Both the position numbers and the translations under genes were made by a program. From contig NZ_JAFCKB010000012.1 of assembly GCF_018130615.1 (NCBI RefSeq), positions 62,001 to 126,000 of the forward strand: a stretch of DNA of 64,000 bases, read 5' to 3'. Under the pieces are notes generated by a model. It was given only the letters and a program-made list of their open reading frames with translations, was not told the DNA's origin and ran no database searches. Position 1 is the stretch's first letter. The number at the start of each line of letters is the position of its first letter. Positions 1 through 10,484 of the stretch are shown here, one piece after another. This DNA comes from Bradyrhizobium manausense. Lineage in GTDB: Bacteria; Pseudomonadota; Alphaproteobacteria; Rhizobiales; Xanthobacteraceae.

Positions 1-344
1 CCCGCGCGGCCATGCTCGAAGTGTTGCAGCAGGACTATATCCGCACAGCGCGCGCCAAGGGCCTCGGGCAGGGCGGCATCCTGTTCATTCACGCGCTCAA
101 GAACGCGGCTGTGCCGATCGTCACCGTAATTGGCATCGGCATCGCGCTGCTGATCGGCGGCGCGGTCGTGACGGAAAGCGTGTTTGCGATCCCTGGTCTT
201 GGCCGTCTCACGATCGATGCGATCCTGCGCCGCGATTATCCCGTCATCCAGGGCATCGTGCTGCTGTTCAGCTTCGTCTACGTCCTCGTCAATCTGATGA
301 TCGACGTCACCTATACACTCGTTGACCCGAGGATCCGCTATTGA
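1..344 (+). CDS. Dipeptide/oligopeptide ABC transporter permease, DppB family (3' part only)
   Basis: This is the C-terminal part of an inner-membrane permease of the DppB/OppB family; the reading frame is open to the window edge, so the true start lies upstream and the ATG at 12 is internal. The visible 110 residues contain the cytoplasmic coupling segment with the family pattern of an Arg-rich YIRTARAKGL stretch, then hydrophobic helices and the usual ending in DPRIRY. Its stop codon overlaps the TTG start of the next permease (TTGA), so it is translationally coupled to a DppC partner. Together they would form the membrane channel of a peptide or nickel/opine-type importer. Substrate cannot be told because the binding protein is outside the window. 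Confidence 0.9.
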   Translation, partial: RAAMLEVLQQDYIRTARAKGLGQGGILFIHALKNAAVPIVTVIGIGIALLIGGAVVTESVFAIPGLGRLTIDAILRRDYPVIQGIVLLFSFVYVLVNLMIDVTYTLVDPRIRY

Positions 345-1264
345 CCGACGCGACCGTCAATCCGCAGGTGCTGCCGGCCGGCCTCGTGCTCGCGCCGCAA
401 CTGCCTGAAATCCTCCGGCCCGTCACGATCCGACGTGGGTTCATCGGGTTCTTGCGCGGCCACCCCACCGTTGCGATCGGCGGGGCGCTGCTGCTGGCGC
501 TGGTCCTGATCGCGATCTTTGCGCCATATCTCTGGACGGTGGACCCGACCGCGCTGGCGCCTGCCAGGCGCACCCGGGCGCCATCGGCGGCATTCTGGTT
601 CGGCACCGACGTGCTCGGCCGCGATATCTACTCACGCGTGCTGTTCGGCGCGCGGGTCTCGCTCACGGTCGGGCTATCGGTTGCCGTGCTCGCATCCGCA
701 GCCGGTCTCGCCATCGGCCTGGTTTCGGGATTCATCCGCTGGGCCGACGGCATCCTGATGCGTTTCATGGACGGGCTGATGTCGATCCCACCGATCCTGC
801 TCGCAATTGCGCTGATGGCGCTGACGCGCGGCAGCGTCGGCAACGTCATCCTGGCCATCACCGTCGCCGAAATTCCGCGCGTGTCGCGCCTCGTCCGCAG
901 CGTGGTGCTGTCGCTGCGCGAGCAGCCCTATGTGGACGCCGCGGTGGCCTGCGGAACGCGCACGCCGATGATCATCCTGCGCCACATCCTGCCCAACACG
1001 CTCGCGCCGATGCTGGTGCAAGCGACTTACATTTGCGCCAGCGCCATGATCACGGAGGCGATCCTGTCCTTCATTGGCGCCGGCACGCCGCCCACCATTC
1101 CGTCCTGGGGCAACATCATGGCCGAGGGTCGCGCGTTGTGGCAGGTCAAGCCTTACATCGTGTTCTTCCCGGCGGCGTTCCTCTCCGTCACCGTGCTCGC
1201 CGTGAACCTGCTCGGCGACGGCCTTCGCGATGCGCTCGACCCGCGCATGGCCAAGCGTCTCTGA
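341..1264 (+). CDS. Dipeptide/oligopeptide ABC transporter permease, DppC family
   Basis: A 307-residue inner-membrane permease, normal length for DppC/OppC. The N-terminal cytoplasmic tail (about 1-45) is followed by a first membrane helix (about 46-66), a periplasmic loop with the family's [10 protein letters not shown] pattern near 88-97, and further helices with the EAA-like coupling loop around residues 180-215. The start is a TTG that overlaps the stop of the upstream DppB gene by 4 nt. Together with the neighbouring permease and the two ATPases downstream it makes a complete Dpp-type importer apart from the periplasmic binding protein, which is not in the window. Confidence 0.92.
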   Translation: MTDATVNPQVLPAGLVLAPQLPEILRPVTIRRGFIGFLRGHPTVAIGGALLLALVLIAIFAPYLWTVDPTALAPARRTRAPSAAFWFGTDVLGRDIYSRVLFGARVSLTVGLSVAVLASAAGLAIGLVSGFIRWADGILMRFMDGLMSIPPILLAIALMALTRGSVGNVILAITVAEIPRVSRLVRSVVLSLREQPYVDAAVACGTRTPMIILRHILPNTLAPMLVQATYICASAMITEAILSFIGAGTPPTIPSWGNIMAEGRALWQVKPYIVFFPAAFLSVTVLAVNLLGDGLRDALDPRMAKRL

Positions 1265-1283
1265 TGCGCCGAGGCTGATCGCG

Positions 1284-2269
<986 letters not shown>

Positions 2270-2273
<4 letters not shown>

Positions 2274-3253
2274 GCATCCCGCTGCTCCAGGTCAATGACC
2301 TCAAGAAGCACTTTCCGGTCAAGGCCGGCCTGTTCGGGCGCAAGTCCGAGTGGGTCTATGCGGTCGACGGCGTGTCGTTCGAGATTGCACGGGGCGAGAC
2401 GCTGTCGCTGGTCGGCGAGTCCGGCTGCGGCAAGTCGACGGTCGGCCGTGCGATCCTGCGGCTGTTCGACGTGACATCAGGCCAGGTGATCCTCGACGGC
2501 CAGCGCATCGACGATGCGCATCCGAGCACGATGCGCCAGCTGCGGCAACGCATGCAGGTGGTGTTCCAGGACCCGTTCTCGAGCCTCAATCCACGCATGC
2601 GCGTGCGCGACATCCTGGCCGAGCCGATCCGGAATTTCGGTCTGGCCAAGTCGGCGACCGATCTCGAGACGCGCGTCACGGCGCTGATGGACACCGTGCG
2701 CCTGCCGCGCGAGGCGCTGAACCGCCGGCCGCACGAATTCTCGGGAGGCCAGCGTCAGCGCATCGGCATCGCACGGGCGCTCGCGGCCGAACCGGAGCTG
2801 ATCGTCTGCGACGAGGCGGTTTCGGCGCTCGACGTCTCGGTCAAGGCGCAGATCGTCAATTTGTTGCAGGATCTCCAACGCGAGTTTGGCCTGGCCTTGC
2901 TGTTCATCAGCCATGATCTCGCAATCGTCGAGCATATGACCCATCGCGTCGCGGTGATGTATCTCGGGAAGATCGTCGAGGTGGCGCCGCGCCGGGAGAT
3001 CTTTGCCGCGCCAAGACATCCCTACACCAAGGCGCTGCTCTCGGCGGTGCCGCTGCCGGAGCCAGGGGCCAAGCGCAATCCCATCATCCTCGGCGGCGAC
3101 GTACCGAGCCCGATCAATCCGCCGCGCGGATGCCGCTTTCACACTCGCTGCCCGTTCGTGTTCGACCGCTGCCGCACGGAAGAACCGGAGCTTCGTTCGA
3201 CTGATGGCGAGCAATGGGTGGCCTGCCACCTCGATGAACTGCCTGCGGGATAG
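2270..3253 (+). CDS. Peptide ABC transporter ATP-binding protein, DppF family
   Basis: A 327-residue second ATPase of the importer. It has Walker A (GESGCGKS) near residues 47-54, a signature segment beginning FSGGQRQR near 158, Walker B with DEAVSALD, and the Cys-containing C-terminal peptide-transporter domain (FHTRCPF). The family normally pairs DppD and DppF as a heterodimer, which fits the ATGA overlap with the gene before it. It is the last gene of the operon; a weak hairpin follows and an AraC gene converges from the other strand. Confidence 0.93.
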
Positions 3254-3256
3254 AAC

Positions 3257-3284
3257 GCTGAGCGCCGCTGTTGAACGCCTCAGC
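3257..3284. terminator. Weak hairpin between convergent genes
   Basis: GCTGAG at 3257-3262 can pair with CTCAGC at 3279-3284, with extra CG pairing inside and one bulge. It lies directly after the last peptide-transporter gene and overlaps the end of the convergent AraC gene. There is no T run, so terminator function is only suggested by position. Confidence 0.3.
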
Positions 3285-3795
3285 GCGCATCCGCGTAATG
3301 CATGTTGACCCTCCAGTTCGTGTCTGGCGTAAGCCGGCGCCGTAGTGGACTTTCACAGTTAGGCCGTTCGGTCTTGGCGGCCGTGCGCCATCGCGCCGGC
3401 GTCTGGCCGCTGATGCGCTTGAACACGGTCGAAAAGTGAGCCTGGGTGCTGAAGCCGACTGCGAGTGCAATCTCGGCCAGAGGCCGCTGGGTCGTCGTCA
3501 GCTGCGACTTCGCGTGCGCGATCCGGTGAATGAGGAGGTATTCTCGCGGACGGTATCCGGTCGCCGCGCGAAATTGTGCGGCGAAATGCATTCTCGAGAG
3601 ACCCGCGACATTGGCGAGCTCGGACAGGCTGATGCTGCGTTCGAAATGAGCGGCGATATGGTGCTCGACGCGACGCAGCCGCCATTTCGGTAGGGCATTG
3701 ATCTTGGCACGCGGCAATTCGGGGCGGGCTTCGTGATCTCCTGGGCCGGCCGGAAGGTCGATCCGGGTGTGTGCTCTCTGCAATTCGGTCAGCAT
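3280..3795 (-). CDS. AraC-family transcriptional regulator
   Basis: A 171-residue protein dominated by an AraC-type double helix-turn-helix DNA-binding domain (about residues 40-140): the first HTH covers SLSELANVAGLS and the second PLAEIALAVGFS followed by HFSTVFKR and GQTPARWR. It is short for the family (about 300 residues with a sensor domain), so it is of the stand-alone DNA-binding type with only about 40 residues before the HTH region, and no ligand-binding cupin is present. It is convergent with the peptide-transporter operon and its target is not evident. The last 35 residues are Arg-rich and without family resemblance. Confidence 0.85.
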   Translation of the reverse strand: MLTELQRAHTRIDLPAGPGDHEARPELPRAKINALPKWRLRRVEHHIAAHFERSISLSELANVAGLSRMHFAAQFRAATGYRPREYLLIHRIAHAKSQLTTTQRPLAEIALAVGFSTQAHFSTVFKRISGQTPARWRTAAKTERPNCESPLRRRLTPDTNWRVNMHYADAR

Positions 3796-3992
3796 CGCTT
3801 ATTCTTTCTGATCCGCGCGGTCGTTCGCCGAGATCGGTGAACTCGCATCTTCGGTATTGGTGGCAGGATAGGCGCGCGAAGGCCTGGAAGCCCGTTAGGG
3901 GTGATTAGGATCTGTTAGATTATGTGGGGCGGGCGGGTGCGGCAGCCGGCCGCAGTCGCTTGAGCTTTGGTTGGTATTCAAGGGCTTGGCCG

Positions 3993-4712
3993 TCATTCGA
4001 AGACGGCGTCGAAAATCTCGACGTCGATCAGCACGGGCTTGGCGATCACCGCTGCGTCGGGCTGCAGCGCCAGGGTACGCCGAAGAGTTGGAACCACGAT
4101 GCCGCCGAAGGTCTCGTGGGCCCACGAGTAGTGCGCGACACGTGCGCCCAGGAGGTCGTGGTCGGTCCGTCGCTGCAGGGCGCTGTCGTCGAAATAGAAC
4201 ACGTGCTCGGACGCCAGGCTGATCAGGTCCGGCGGGAATTGCGCGCGCAGGCGCCGCCACGTCTCACGATTTTCCTGCCACGGCGGTAGCTCCTCGACCG
4301 CGACGTCGGGACGGGCGAGGAGGAATGGGGTGGTGAGATAGTTCCAGATCTGGACGCCGCAGAAGAAGACCAGATGCAGCTCGTCCGCCAGCGCATGTGC
4401 GCCATGGGTGGGGAAGGCAAGGCTCGGGTTGCGCCATGTCCGCAGCACGTGACCATCCAGGCTTTCGATCGTGATCGCATCAGGCTGAAACGCGCCGGAT
4501 CGTTCGCCGCCCGTGATTCCGGTGAAGCGGACGGATTGTGTCCGCGTCGATCCCTCCGCGGTGACGTCCTTGAATTCCCGCGCATGTCCGGCGTCGGAGA
4601 ACAGTACCCCGCCAACGGAAAGATGCAGCGTGAACCGGCTCAGATTGTTCCAGCGGGTCAGCCCCCCGCAGGCGTCGATCGCATCGTCAAGAAGTGCCAT
4701 GTCCCACTGCAT
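3993..4712 (-). CDS. Conserved hypothetical protein
   Basis: A 239-residue protein I do not recognise with certainty. There is no signal peptide or membrane helix. The N-terminal half is rich in short beta-type segments with a GGLTRW motif at about 16-21, a GG turn and alternating charged and hydrophobic residues, suggesting a beta-sandwich or lipocalin/LolA-like lipid-binding fold; this is only a visual impression. The C-terminal part has a Trp/His-rich segment (ARVAHYSWAHETFGG, near 189-203). It is transcribed divergently from the OsmC gene across a region with a perfect inverted repeat. The start may be the ATG at 4712 or 4700. Confidence 0.7.
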   Translation of the reverse strand: MQWDMALLDDAIDACGGLTRWNNLSRFTLHLSVGGVLFSDAGHAREFKDVTAEGSTRTQSVRFTGITGGERSGAFQPDAITIESLDGHVLRTWRNPSLAFPTHGAHALADELHLVFFCGVQIWNYLTTPFLLARPDVAVEELPPWQENRETWRRLRAQFPPDLISLASEHVFYFDDSALQRRTDHDLLGARVAHYSWAHETFGGIVVPTLRRTLALQPDAAVIAKPVLIDVEIFDAVFE

Positions 4713-4747
4713 CCACCATGAATTGCCTCCACCATGGCGGGGCGTGG

Positions 4748-4839
4748 GCGGCTTGGCGTGTTAGAAGTTGTTAGGAGTTGCAAGAGCTCGATCGGACGGT
4801 AGCTCGTTGAAGATATTGCCAATTTGTCCGCCAAGCCGC
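4748..4839. promoter_or_regulatory. Nested inverted repeats in divergent promoter region
   Basis: GCGGCTTGGCG at 4748-4758 is perfectly complementary to CGCCAAGCCGC at 4829-4839. A second pair, GAGCT at 4784-4788 and AGCTC at 4801-4805, sits inside it. The element lies in the gap between the unknown gene and the OsmC gene, which point away from each other. It could be a leader RNA fold for the OsmC gene or a DNA site for a regulator; the sequence alone does not decide. Confidence 0.4.
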
Positions 4840-4997
4840 ATGAGGCCAAGTTGAGCGTGCACGGCCGTTCCGAGGAAGCATTGGTGATGCGCGTGTTCCG
4901 GGATACCCGCATCGGCTGGATCGGTGTTGGCTTCATACAGGACAAATCAGCAGCGGATAGGATCGCTGCGATACGCGAGCAACCGAGGAGACGTGAC

Positions 4998-5420
4998 ATG
5001 ATCCGCAAGGCAAAAGCTGTTTGGCAAGGCACCGGTCGCGACGGCACCGGCCATTTGACCAGCGAGTCCGGCGTGCTGGCCGAGACGCCCTATTCCTTCA
5101 AGACGCGTTTCGAGAACGAGAAAGGGACCAACCCCGAGGAATTGATCGCAGCCGCGCATGCTGGCTGCTTCACCATGGCGCTGGCGTTCGGCCTTCAGCT
5201 TGCCGGCTTCGCGCCGACCGAGTTGTCGACGGAGGCTGCAGTCTCGCTCGAGCCCGACGGCAAGGGGTTCAAGATCAGCAAGTCGGCGCTGACCCTGCGC
5301 GCCAAGGTGCCCAATCTGGATGACGCCGGTTTCGCCCGCATTGCAGGAGAGGCCGAAAAGAATTGTCCGGTGTCCAAGGTTCTCAACGCCGAAATCAGCC
5401 TCGACGCCAAGCTGGTCTAG
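4998..5420 (+). CDS. OsmC/Ohr-family peroxidase
   Basis: A 140-residue protein of the OsmC family, small cytoplasmic thiol peroxidases that reduce organic hydroperoxides. The two redox cysteines expected for the family are present, C57 in the AHAGCF motif and C123 in the KNCPVSK motif, and the length is normal. I chose the ATG at 4998 because an AACCGAGGAG purine-rich ribosome site lies 7-17 nt upstream; a longer in-frame ORF opening at 4824 has no family resemblance over its first 58 codons. The next gene is msrA, so the pair forms a small oxidative-damage repair group. Confidence 0.92.
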   Translation: MIRKAKAVWQGTGRDGTGHLTSESGVLAETPYSFKTRFENEKGTNPEELIAAAHAGCFTMALAFGLQLAGFAPTELSTEAAVSLEPDGKGFKISKSALTLRAKVPNLDDAGFARIAGEAEKNCPVSKVLNAEISLDAKLV

Positions 5421-5508
5421 TTGCGGTGCTTCAATTAAGTTGTCCATCCGGCTCCCCGGCAGAATGTCGGAACCGGATGGACGTCCCTGGCCGATTGGGA
5501 GCTGACAG

Positions 5509-6024
5509 ATGACGACAGAGCGCGCAGTTTTGGCTGGAGGCTGCTTCTGGGGCATGCAGGACCTCATCCGCAAGCAGCCCGGAATTGTCTCCACGCGCGT
5601 CGGGTACACCGGCGGTGCTGTGAAGAACGCCACCTATCGCAATCACGAAGGTCATGCCGAAGCGATCGAGATCATCTTCGATCCGGCAAAGACCAGTTAT
5701 CGAACGATGCTGGAGTTCTTCTTCCAGATCCACGATCCCACCACGCTCAACCGTCAGGGCAATGATCTGGGGACGAGCTATCGCTCGGCGATTTTCTACA
5801 CGTCGGACGAACAGAAGCGCGTTGCCGAAGACACCATTGCCGATGTCGAAGCATCGGGTCTGTGGCCCGGCAAGGTGGTGACGGAAACGGCACCCGTCGG
5901 CGAATTCTGGGAGGCTGAGCCCGAGCATCAGGATTACCTCGAGCGCTATCCCGACGGCTACACCTGCCACTTCATCCGGCCGAACTGGAAGCTGCCGCGG
6001 CGCGCAGTTGCTGCGGGAGGCTAG
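5509..6024 (+). CDS. msrA: Peptide-methionine (S)-S-oxide reductase MsrA
   Basis: A 171-residue MsrA that reduces S-form methionine sulfoxide in proteins with thioredoxin as donor. The catalytic motif GCFWG is at residues 11-15 with the nucleophile C12, and a second cysteine lies in the C-terminal [10 protein letters not shown] segment typical of the subgroup with one resolving cysteine. Length and motif order are standard. It lies 88 nt after the OsmC gene on the same strand. The start at 5509 is preceded by a GGGAGCTGACAG stretch that gives a plausible ribosome site. Confidence 0.96.
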   Translation: MTTERAVLAGGCFWGMQDLIRKQPGIVSTRVGYTGGAVKNATYRNHEGHAEAIEIIFDPAKTSYRTMLEFFFQIHDPTTLNRQGNDLGTSYRSAIFYTSDEQKRVAEDTIADVEASGLWPGKVVTETAPVGEFWEAEPEHQDYLERYPDGYTCHFIRPNWKLPRRAVAAGG

Positions 6025-6045
6025 ATCCGGACGGGGGATTTCAGG

Positions 6046-8886
6046 CTACGCCCGCAATTGCGCGATCAGGCTGCGCGCGATCCGCATATCGGCGATGTCG
6101 GGTCCTTCGGTCAGCGCGCCACAGACCGTCTCTAGAATGGCGAGTGCGTCTGCGCGCTGGTCTCGTTCAATCCTGAGCTTTGCGATGCTGACGGCGCATC
6201 GCAGCTGCCAGAAGTTTGCGCCCTGCTGTGTTGCAAGGTCCATGGCCTGGTGAAAACAGGCGTCGGCAGCTTCCGATCGGGGCGTTTCTCTCAGCATGAG
6301 ATCGCCCTTGATACGGAGCAGCTCCGGCAGGTACCAGCGTTCCTGCCGGTCGTTGCAACGCTCCAACGCGTTCTCGATCGTGTCAAAGCCCTGATGGATC
6401 TGATTGGCCTGTCCGAAACATGCCGCGAGCTCGCCGAGCAGGGGAAGAAAGCGCGGCAGGAAGCGCGCGTCGCCGGCACGGTTGAGCTCGTCGCGCAGCA
6501 GCGGCAAGCCTGCCTCGACGTCCGTGCGCTTTGCAACGACCAGGGCGTTGAATGCACGGGCCCACAGCCCCCAGAGCCGGATCGCGTGGCGATCGGTGTG
6601 CTCGAGCAACTCGGTCCCGTAGCGCTCGGCGGCATCGTAGTCCCCGGCCAGAAAAGCGATCGGGCACGCGGCCTGTCCGAGCACGCTGCAGAAGGTCAAC
6701 GCGTGGCCGTTGGCGCGGCCTTCATGGATGTTGCGCTCGGCGAGCGCGAGAGCCTGATCCGCGTGACCTTGAAGCCACAGAATGCGGGCGCGGAAATACT
6801 GTGTCGATATCCGTAAGTCGAGCGGGAATATCTTGGGCTTCTCGGCCAGCACATGCAGGGACGCATTCACCCGGTCGATACGAACGCGCGCCTCGCTCTG
6901 ATCACCGAGATAATGCAGGGCAACGGCCATGAGCCGGTCCGCCAGCATGAGGTCGGTCTTGTCAGATGAGCTCGACGCGGCTTCGGCGAAGCGATCGGCG
7001 AGCGCGCGCGCCTTGCCGAATGCACCGTTGTTGAACTGGTCGATGCACAAGCCCCAGAGCGCCCGCAGCCGGAAATCCTTGTCGTCCAGCCTGTCGGCCA
7101 GTTCGAGCGTGGCTTCGAGGATCGGGCGGGCCTCGCGCGCGCGTCCTTCGCCGTACATCAGCGACCAGCCGAGCGCGGCCAGGAGCTGCATGCGCACCCT
7201 GTTGTCGCCGTGGTCGCCGAGCGCGGCCAGCGCGGTCCTGACGCGTTCGCGGCACTCGGCGAACATCGACAGGCGCACCCAGAGCGTCACCGCCGCCGCC
7301 GTCAACGCGATGCCAAGCTGTGCATCACCATCTGCGGAAAAGGCCCAATCCAGTGCAGCGCGCAGATTGTCCAGTTCGGCGCCGTAGGTGCCGAGCCAGT
7401 CTGGCAATGGAGAAGAGGTCTCGGCTTCAGCGCGCTCGAACAGGTCGCGAAAATAGTCGGCATGCCGCCGCGCAATCCGTTTCGCTTCGCCGGCCTCGTT
7501 CAGCTTGCCGAGTGCATAGGTGCGCGTGGTATCCAGCAGCCGATAACGCAGCGTTCTTGCGCCCGATGGTGCGATCAGGGATTTGGTGACGAGATTGTCG
7601 ATCGCCTCCATGGTCGCGGCTGCACTAAGCCCGTCGCCTGCGGCGACGGAGGCGGCCGCCTCCGGCGTGAACCGGCCGACGAAGACCGACAATCTCCGCA
7701 AGATCGCGCTCTCGGTTGCGGGAAGGAGGTCGTAGCTCCAGTCTAGCGCGGCGCCGAGCGTCTGGTGTCGCGGGATGGCCGTGCGTCGCCCACGCCATTG
7801 CAGCGAGAAGCGGCTGTCAAGCAGGGATGCCGTGCCGGCGATTCCATAGGCATTGACGCGCCCCGCCGCGAGCTCGATTGCGAGTGCGATGCCGTCGAGG
7901 CGGCGGCAGATGTCCGCCACCAGGGGGGCTTCTTCCTCGCTGAGCTGGAATGGTCCGGAACTCTGCGCGATACGCTCGAGAAAGAGCTGGGCTGCGGGAT
8001 AGGTGAGGACGTCGGCCACGGTGAGATCGTTACGTTGGGGCGGGCAATCCAGCGGAAACAGTCGAAATATCCGTTCGCCTTCGCTGCGAAAGGATTCGCG
8101 GCTGGTTGCCAGCACATGCAATCGCGGCGCGTCGCGGACGAGGTGCTCGACGAGCGGCGCGAGGATCTCCAGCACGTGCTCGCAACTGTCGAAGATCAGT
8201 AGCACTGGCTTTGCCTGGAGATGCGTCAGCAGGGCCGGCAGCGGATCCTCCGCATCGATGGACAGTCCGAGCGTCGAGGCGATGGTGATCGCGGCGAGTT
8301 CGGGCTTCCTGACCGGTCCAAAGTCAACGAAAAAGACGTGTCCGTCGAAACGCGTGAGCTGGCGATGGCCCACGGCCACCGCCACCGCGGTCTTGCCGAT
8401 GCCGCCGGGGCCGACCACGGTGACGAAACGGTGCTGCGTAAGCCCGCTCGAAATCTTTTCGATGATATCGTCTCGTCCGATCACCCGGGCGAGCGGAGCG
8501 GGAAGCGAGCGAGGGAGAGGGACGTCAACCGGGGAAGGCTGGATCTCGGCGGGGGTCTGGGCGAGAGTCGCGACGAAGCAATAGCCACGGCCGGGGACGT
8601 TGACGACATAGCGGGCGGACTTGCCGGTGTCGCCGAGTGCTTTTCGCAGCGCTGCGATGTGAAAGCGAAGGCTGCCGTCGTCGACATTCACGTCGGCCCA
8701 GACGCGTTTGACCAGCTCGCGCTTGTCGACGACTTCGCCGGGCCGCTCGGCCAGGAAGATCAGGATGTCGAGCGCGCGGCCTCCGACGTGAAGATGCGCG
8801 CCGTCCTTCTCCAGGAGGCGGGACTTCGGAAGCAGTCGAAATGGCCCAAAAGAAATGGCCGAGTCTTGGTTGTTATCGTCTGGCAC
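6046..8886 (-). CDS. Large transcriptional regulator: winged helix, STAND-type ATPase, TPR-like C-terminus
   Basis: A 946-residue regulator. Residues about 10-107 form an OmpR/CadC-type winged helix (with RELVKRVWADVNVDD and a VVNVPGRGYCF wing). Residues about 135-400 form an AAA/NB-ARC-like ATPase with Walker A VGPGGIGKT at 158-166 and Walker B VLLIFD at 228-233 followed by the SCEHVLE segment common in LuxR/AfsR-type ATPase regulators. The rest, to 946, is alpha-helical and rich in Ala/Leu/Arg, consistent with TPR repeats. Such proteins integrate a signal through the ATPase and helical repeats and bind DNA through the N-terminal domain. It is divergent from the tricarboxylate-binding protein gene and convergent with msrA. 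Confidence 0.85.
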   Translation of the reverse strand: MPDDNNQDSAISFGPFRLLPKSRLLEKDGAHLHVGGRALDILIFLAERPGEVVDKRELVKRVWADVNVDDGSLRFHIAALRKALGDTGKSARYVVNVPGRGYCFVATLAQTPAEIQPSPVDVPLPRSLPAPLARVIGRDDIIEKISSGLTQHRFVTVVGPGGIGKTAVAVAVGHRQLTRFDGHVFFVDFGPVRKPELAAITIASTLGLSIDAEDPLPALLTHLQAKPVLLIFDSCEHVLEILAPLVEHLVRDAPRLHVLATSRESFRSEGERIFRLFPLDCPPQRNDLTVADVLTYPAAQLFLERIAQSSGPFQLSEEEAPLVADICRRLDGIALAIELAAGRVNAYGIAGTASLLDSRFSLQWRGRRTAIPRHQTLGAALDWSYDLLPATESAILRRLSVFVGRFTPEAAASVAAGDGLSAAATMEAIDNLVTKSLIAPSGARTLRYRLLDTTRTYALGKLNEAGEAKRIARRHADYFRDLFERAEAETSSPLPDWLGTYGAELDNLRAALDWAFSADGDAQLGIALTAAAVTLWVRLSMFAECRERVRTALAALGDHGDNRVRMQLLAALGWSLMYGEGRAREARPILEATLELADRLDDKDFRLRALWGLCIDQFNNGAFGKARALADRFAEAASSSSDKTDLMLADRLMAVALHYLGDQSEARVRIDRVNASLHVLAEKPKIFPLDLRISTQYFRARILWLQGHADQALALAERNIHEGRANGHALTFCSVLGQAACPIAFLAGDYDAAERYGTELLEHTDRHAIRLWGLWARAFNALVVAKRTDVEAGLPLLRDELNRAGDARFLPRFLPLLGELAACFGQANQIHQGFDTIENALERCNDRQERWYLPELLRIKGDLMLRETPRSEAADACFHQAMDLATQQGANFWQLRCAVSIAKLRIERDQRADALAILETVCGALTEGPDIADMRIARSLIAQLRA

Positions 8887-9256
8887 GCGCCATCGCCCCC
8901 TCGGCCGGGAGTCAAAAGTGTTTGAACCGGTCTAGCAGATCGAGGAGGTGAGTAAACTGGACGAAAGGAGCGAGGGACCGCGGCGGATGTGCACCTCGCC
9001 GCGTCGGTCGACCGCGTGCGACGAAATATCTCTTTCGAACGAATGGGTTATGGCGATGCCGGTCTGGTGCCGTTCCGGCCACTTCCGGTTCCGCGTAGCG
9101 GGCATGCCTGAAGCGAGGTGGAGGTGGTCGCTCCGTGTTCAGCGATAGCTCATCTCACGAGGCATGCCGCCATTGACGATCGCCGCATGCTGCTGCGAAT
9201 GGGTTTTTGGAGTCGGTCTCGCCTCCGACGGGAGCTCACGACATTTGGAACAGGAC
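8887..9256. other. Intergenic region between divergent genes
   Basis: This 370-nt stretch separates the large regulator (minus strand) from the Bug-type binding protein (plus strand) and must hold both promoters. Short ORFs cross it, but none has a ribosome site and family-like sequence together. I see no strong palindrome or promoter hexamer pair that I would assign with confidence. Confidence 0.5.
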
Positions 9257-10246
9257 ATGCCTTCCCTCTCGCGGCGAGACTTCGTCAATGCGGCCACGTT
9301 TGCAGCGGCGCTCGCGGGAGTTCCAAATTGTGGCAGCGCCGCCGATTATCCCTCGCGTCCCATTCGGCTGGTGATTCCATATGCCGCCGGTGGCTCAGGG
9401 GATCAGATCGGGCGCCCCTGGGTTGAGAAGATGTCATCTCAGCTCGGCCCGACGTTTGTCGACAACATTGGAGGCGCGGGCGGTGCGATCGGCACGACCG
9501 CTGTCGCGCGCGAGAAGCCCGATGGCTATTCACTGCTGCTCGGAAACGGCAGCACGCAGGTCATCATTCCGCTGACGACGCCAAATCCCACTTATGCCAT
9601 CGGCGATTTCCGGGCGATCTATCGCCTGATCAGCAGTGCACTGGTTTTCGCCATCCATCCGTCGGTGCCGGCCGCAGATCTGCAAGGCCTGATCGCTCAT
9701 GCGAGGAGCAATCCCGGCAAGCTGTCCTATGGGACGCCCGGCATCGGCACCGGCAATCATCTCGTTGGCGAGATGTTCAAGCGGCAGGCAGGCGCTTTGG
9801 ATATCGTCCACATTCCTTATCGAGGAATCTCGCAGGCCACCAACGATCTCGTCAGCGGCCAGATATCTCTCGTTGTGGCCGTCATGTCCGTTCAACTGTT
9901 GCAACTCAGCCGGACCGGCAAAATAAGGCTGCTCGCGGTCACGACCGACAAGCGCCTGAGCGGCGCTCCGGACATACCGACCGCCATTGAATCGGGCATG
10001 CCGGATCTCAGCTATGAGGGATGGTTCGGCCTGTTCGCACCGAAACAGACGGAAGATGTGATCATCGACCGCATCGCGCAGGCCACACGCGCGGCGATGG
10101 CTGGTGCCGCGCTCCAGGCGAACTATCGCGCGCAGGGCATGGAGCCTGATGGCGATTCCAGCCCGGGCAAATTCCAGCGAATTGTCGACGCCACCTCGGC
10201 TAGTCTTGCTCCCGTGATCAAGTCGATCGGCCTGCAGTCGCTCTAA
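9257..10246 (+). CDS. Tripartite tricarboxylate transporter substrate-binding protein (Bug/TctC family)
   Basis: A 329-residue periplasmic binding protein of the Bug (Bordetella uptake gene) family. It begins with a twin-arginine-like signal (SRRDFVNAATFAAALAG, residues 4-20), then the family hallmark DYPSRPIRLVIPYAAGGSGD near the start of the mature protein and a central GTPGIGTGNHL ligand-loop. Bug proteins bind carboxylates and deliver them to a TctAB membrane pair, but no tctA or tctB is present nearby, so this is an orphan, common in the family. The ATG at 9257 was chosen because the signal peptide starts there; an in-frame ATG at 9164 adds 31 unrelated residues. It is divergent from the large regulator. 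Confidence 0.9.
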   Translation: MPSLSRRDFVNAATFAAALAGVPNCGSAADYPSRPIRLVIPYAAGGSGDQIGRPWVEKMSSQLGPTFVDNIGGAGGAIGTTAVAREKPDGYSLLLGNGSTQVIIPLTTPNPTYAIGDFRAIYRLISSALVFAIHPSVPAADLQGLIAHARSNPGKLSYGTPGIGTGNHLVGEMFKRQAGALDIVHIPYRGISQATNDLVSGQISLVVAVMSVQLLQLSRTGKIRLLAVTTDKRLSGAPDIPTAIESGMPDLSYEGWFGLFAPKQTEDVIIDRIAQATRAAMAGAALQANYRAQGMEPDGDSSPGKFQRIVDATSASLAPVIKSIGLQSL

Positions 10247-10421
10247 GCCTTCCGGCGTCGGTCCTTATCCCTGCGAATTCATCCGCTTCGAGGCGGGTAA
10301 CGCCGGCTCTCCGGACCGACGTTCGCACCCGCACGCGTCGCGAAAGCCGGTCGCCATTTGCGGCGGAGGCGTGATCTGCCATTGACAGGTCGCCCGGGGT
10401 GATAGAATTATAACAACATAA

Positions 10422-10436
10422 GTTGCAAAAATAACA
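10422..10436. promoter_or_regulatory. Putative DeoR-regulator operator upstream of the Rbs-type transporter operon
   Basis: The 15-mer GTTGCAAAAATAACA lies in an AT-rich island in otherwise GC-rich DNA, 48 nt before the ATPase start. A closely matching 15-mer (13 of 15 identical, including the TAACA arm and the CAAnAA centre) lies in the deoC/DeoR gap at 15258-15272. A TTGACA hexamer at 10382-10387 with TAGAAT at 10403-10408 is a possible promoter just upstream, although the spacing of 15 is short. Confidence 0.5.
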
Positions 10437-10484
10437 ATATGTCACCATCGTACCAGCGTCTCGCAGGGCCGACGGGAGGAAAGT

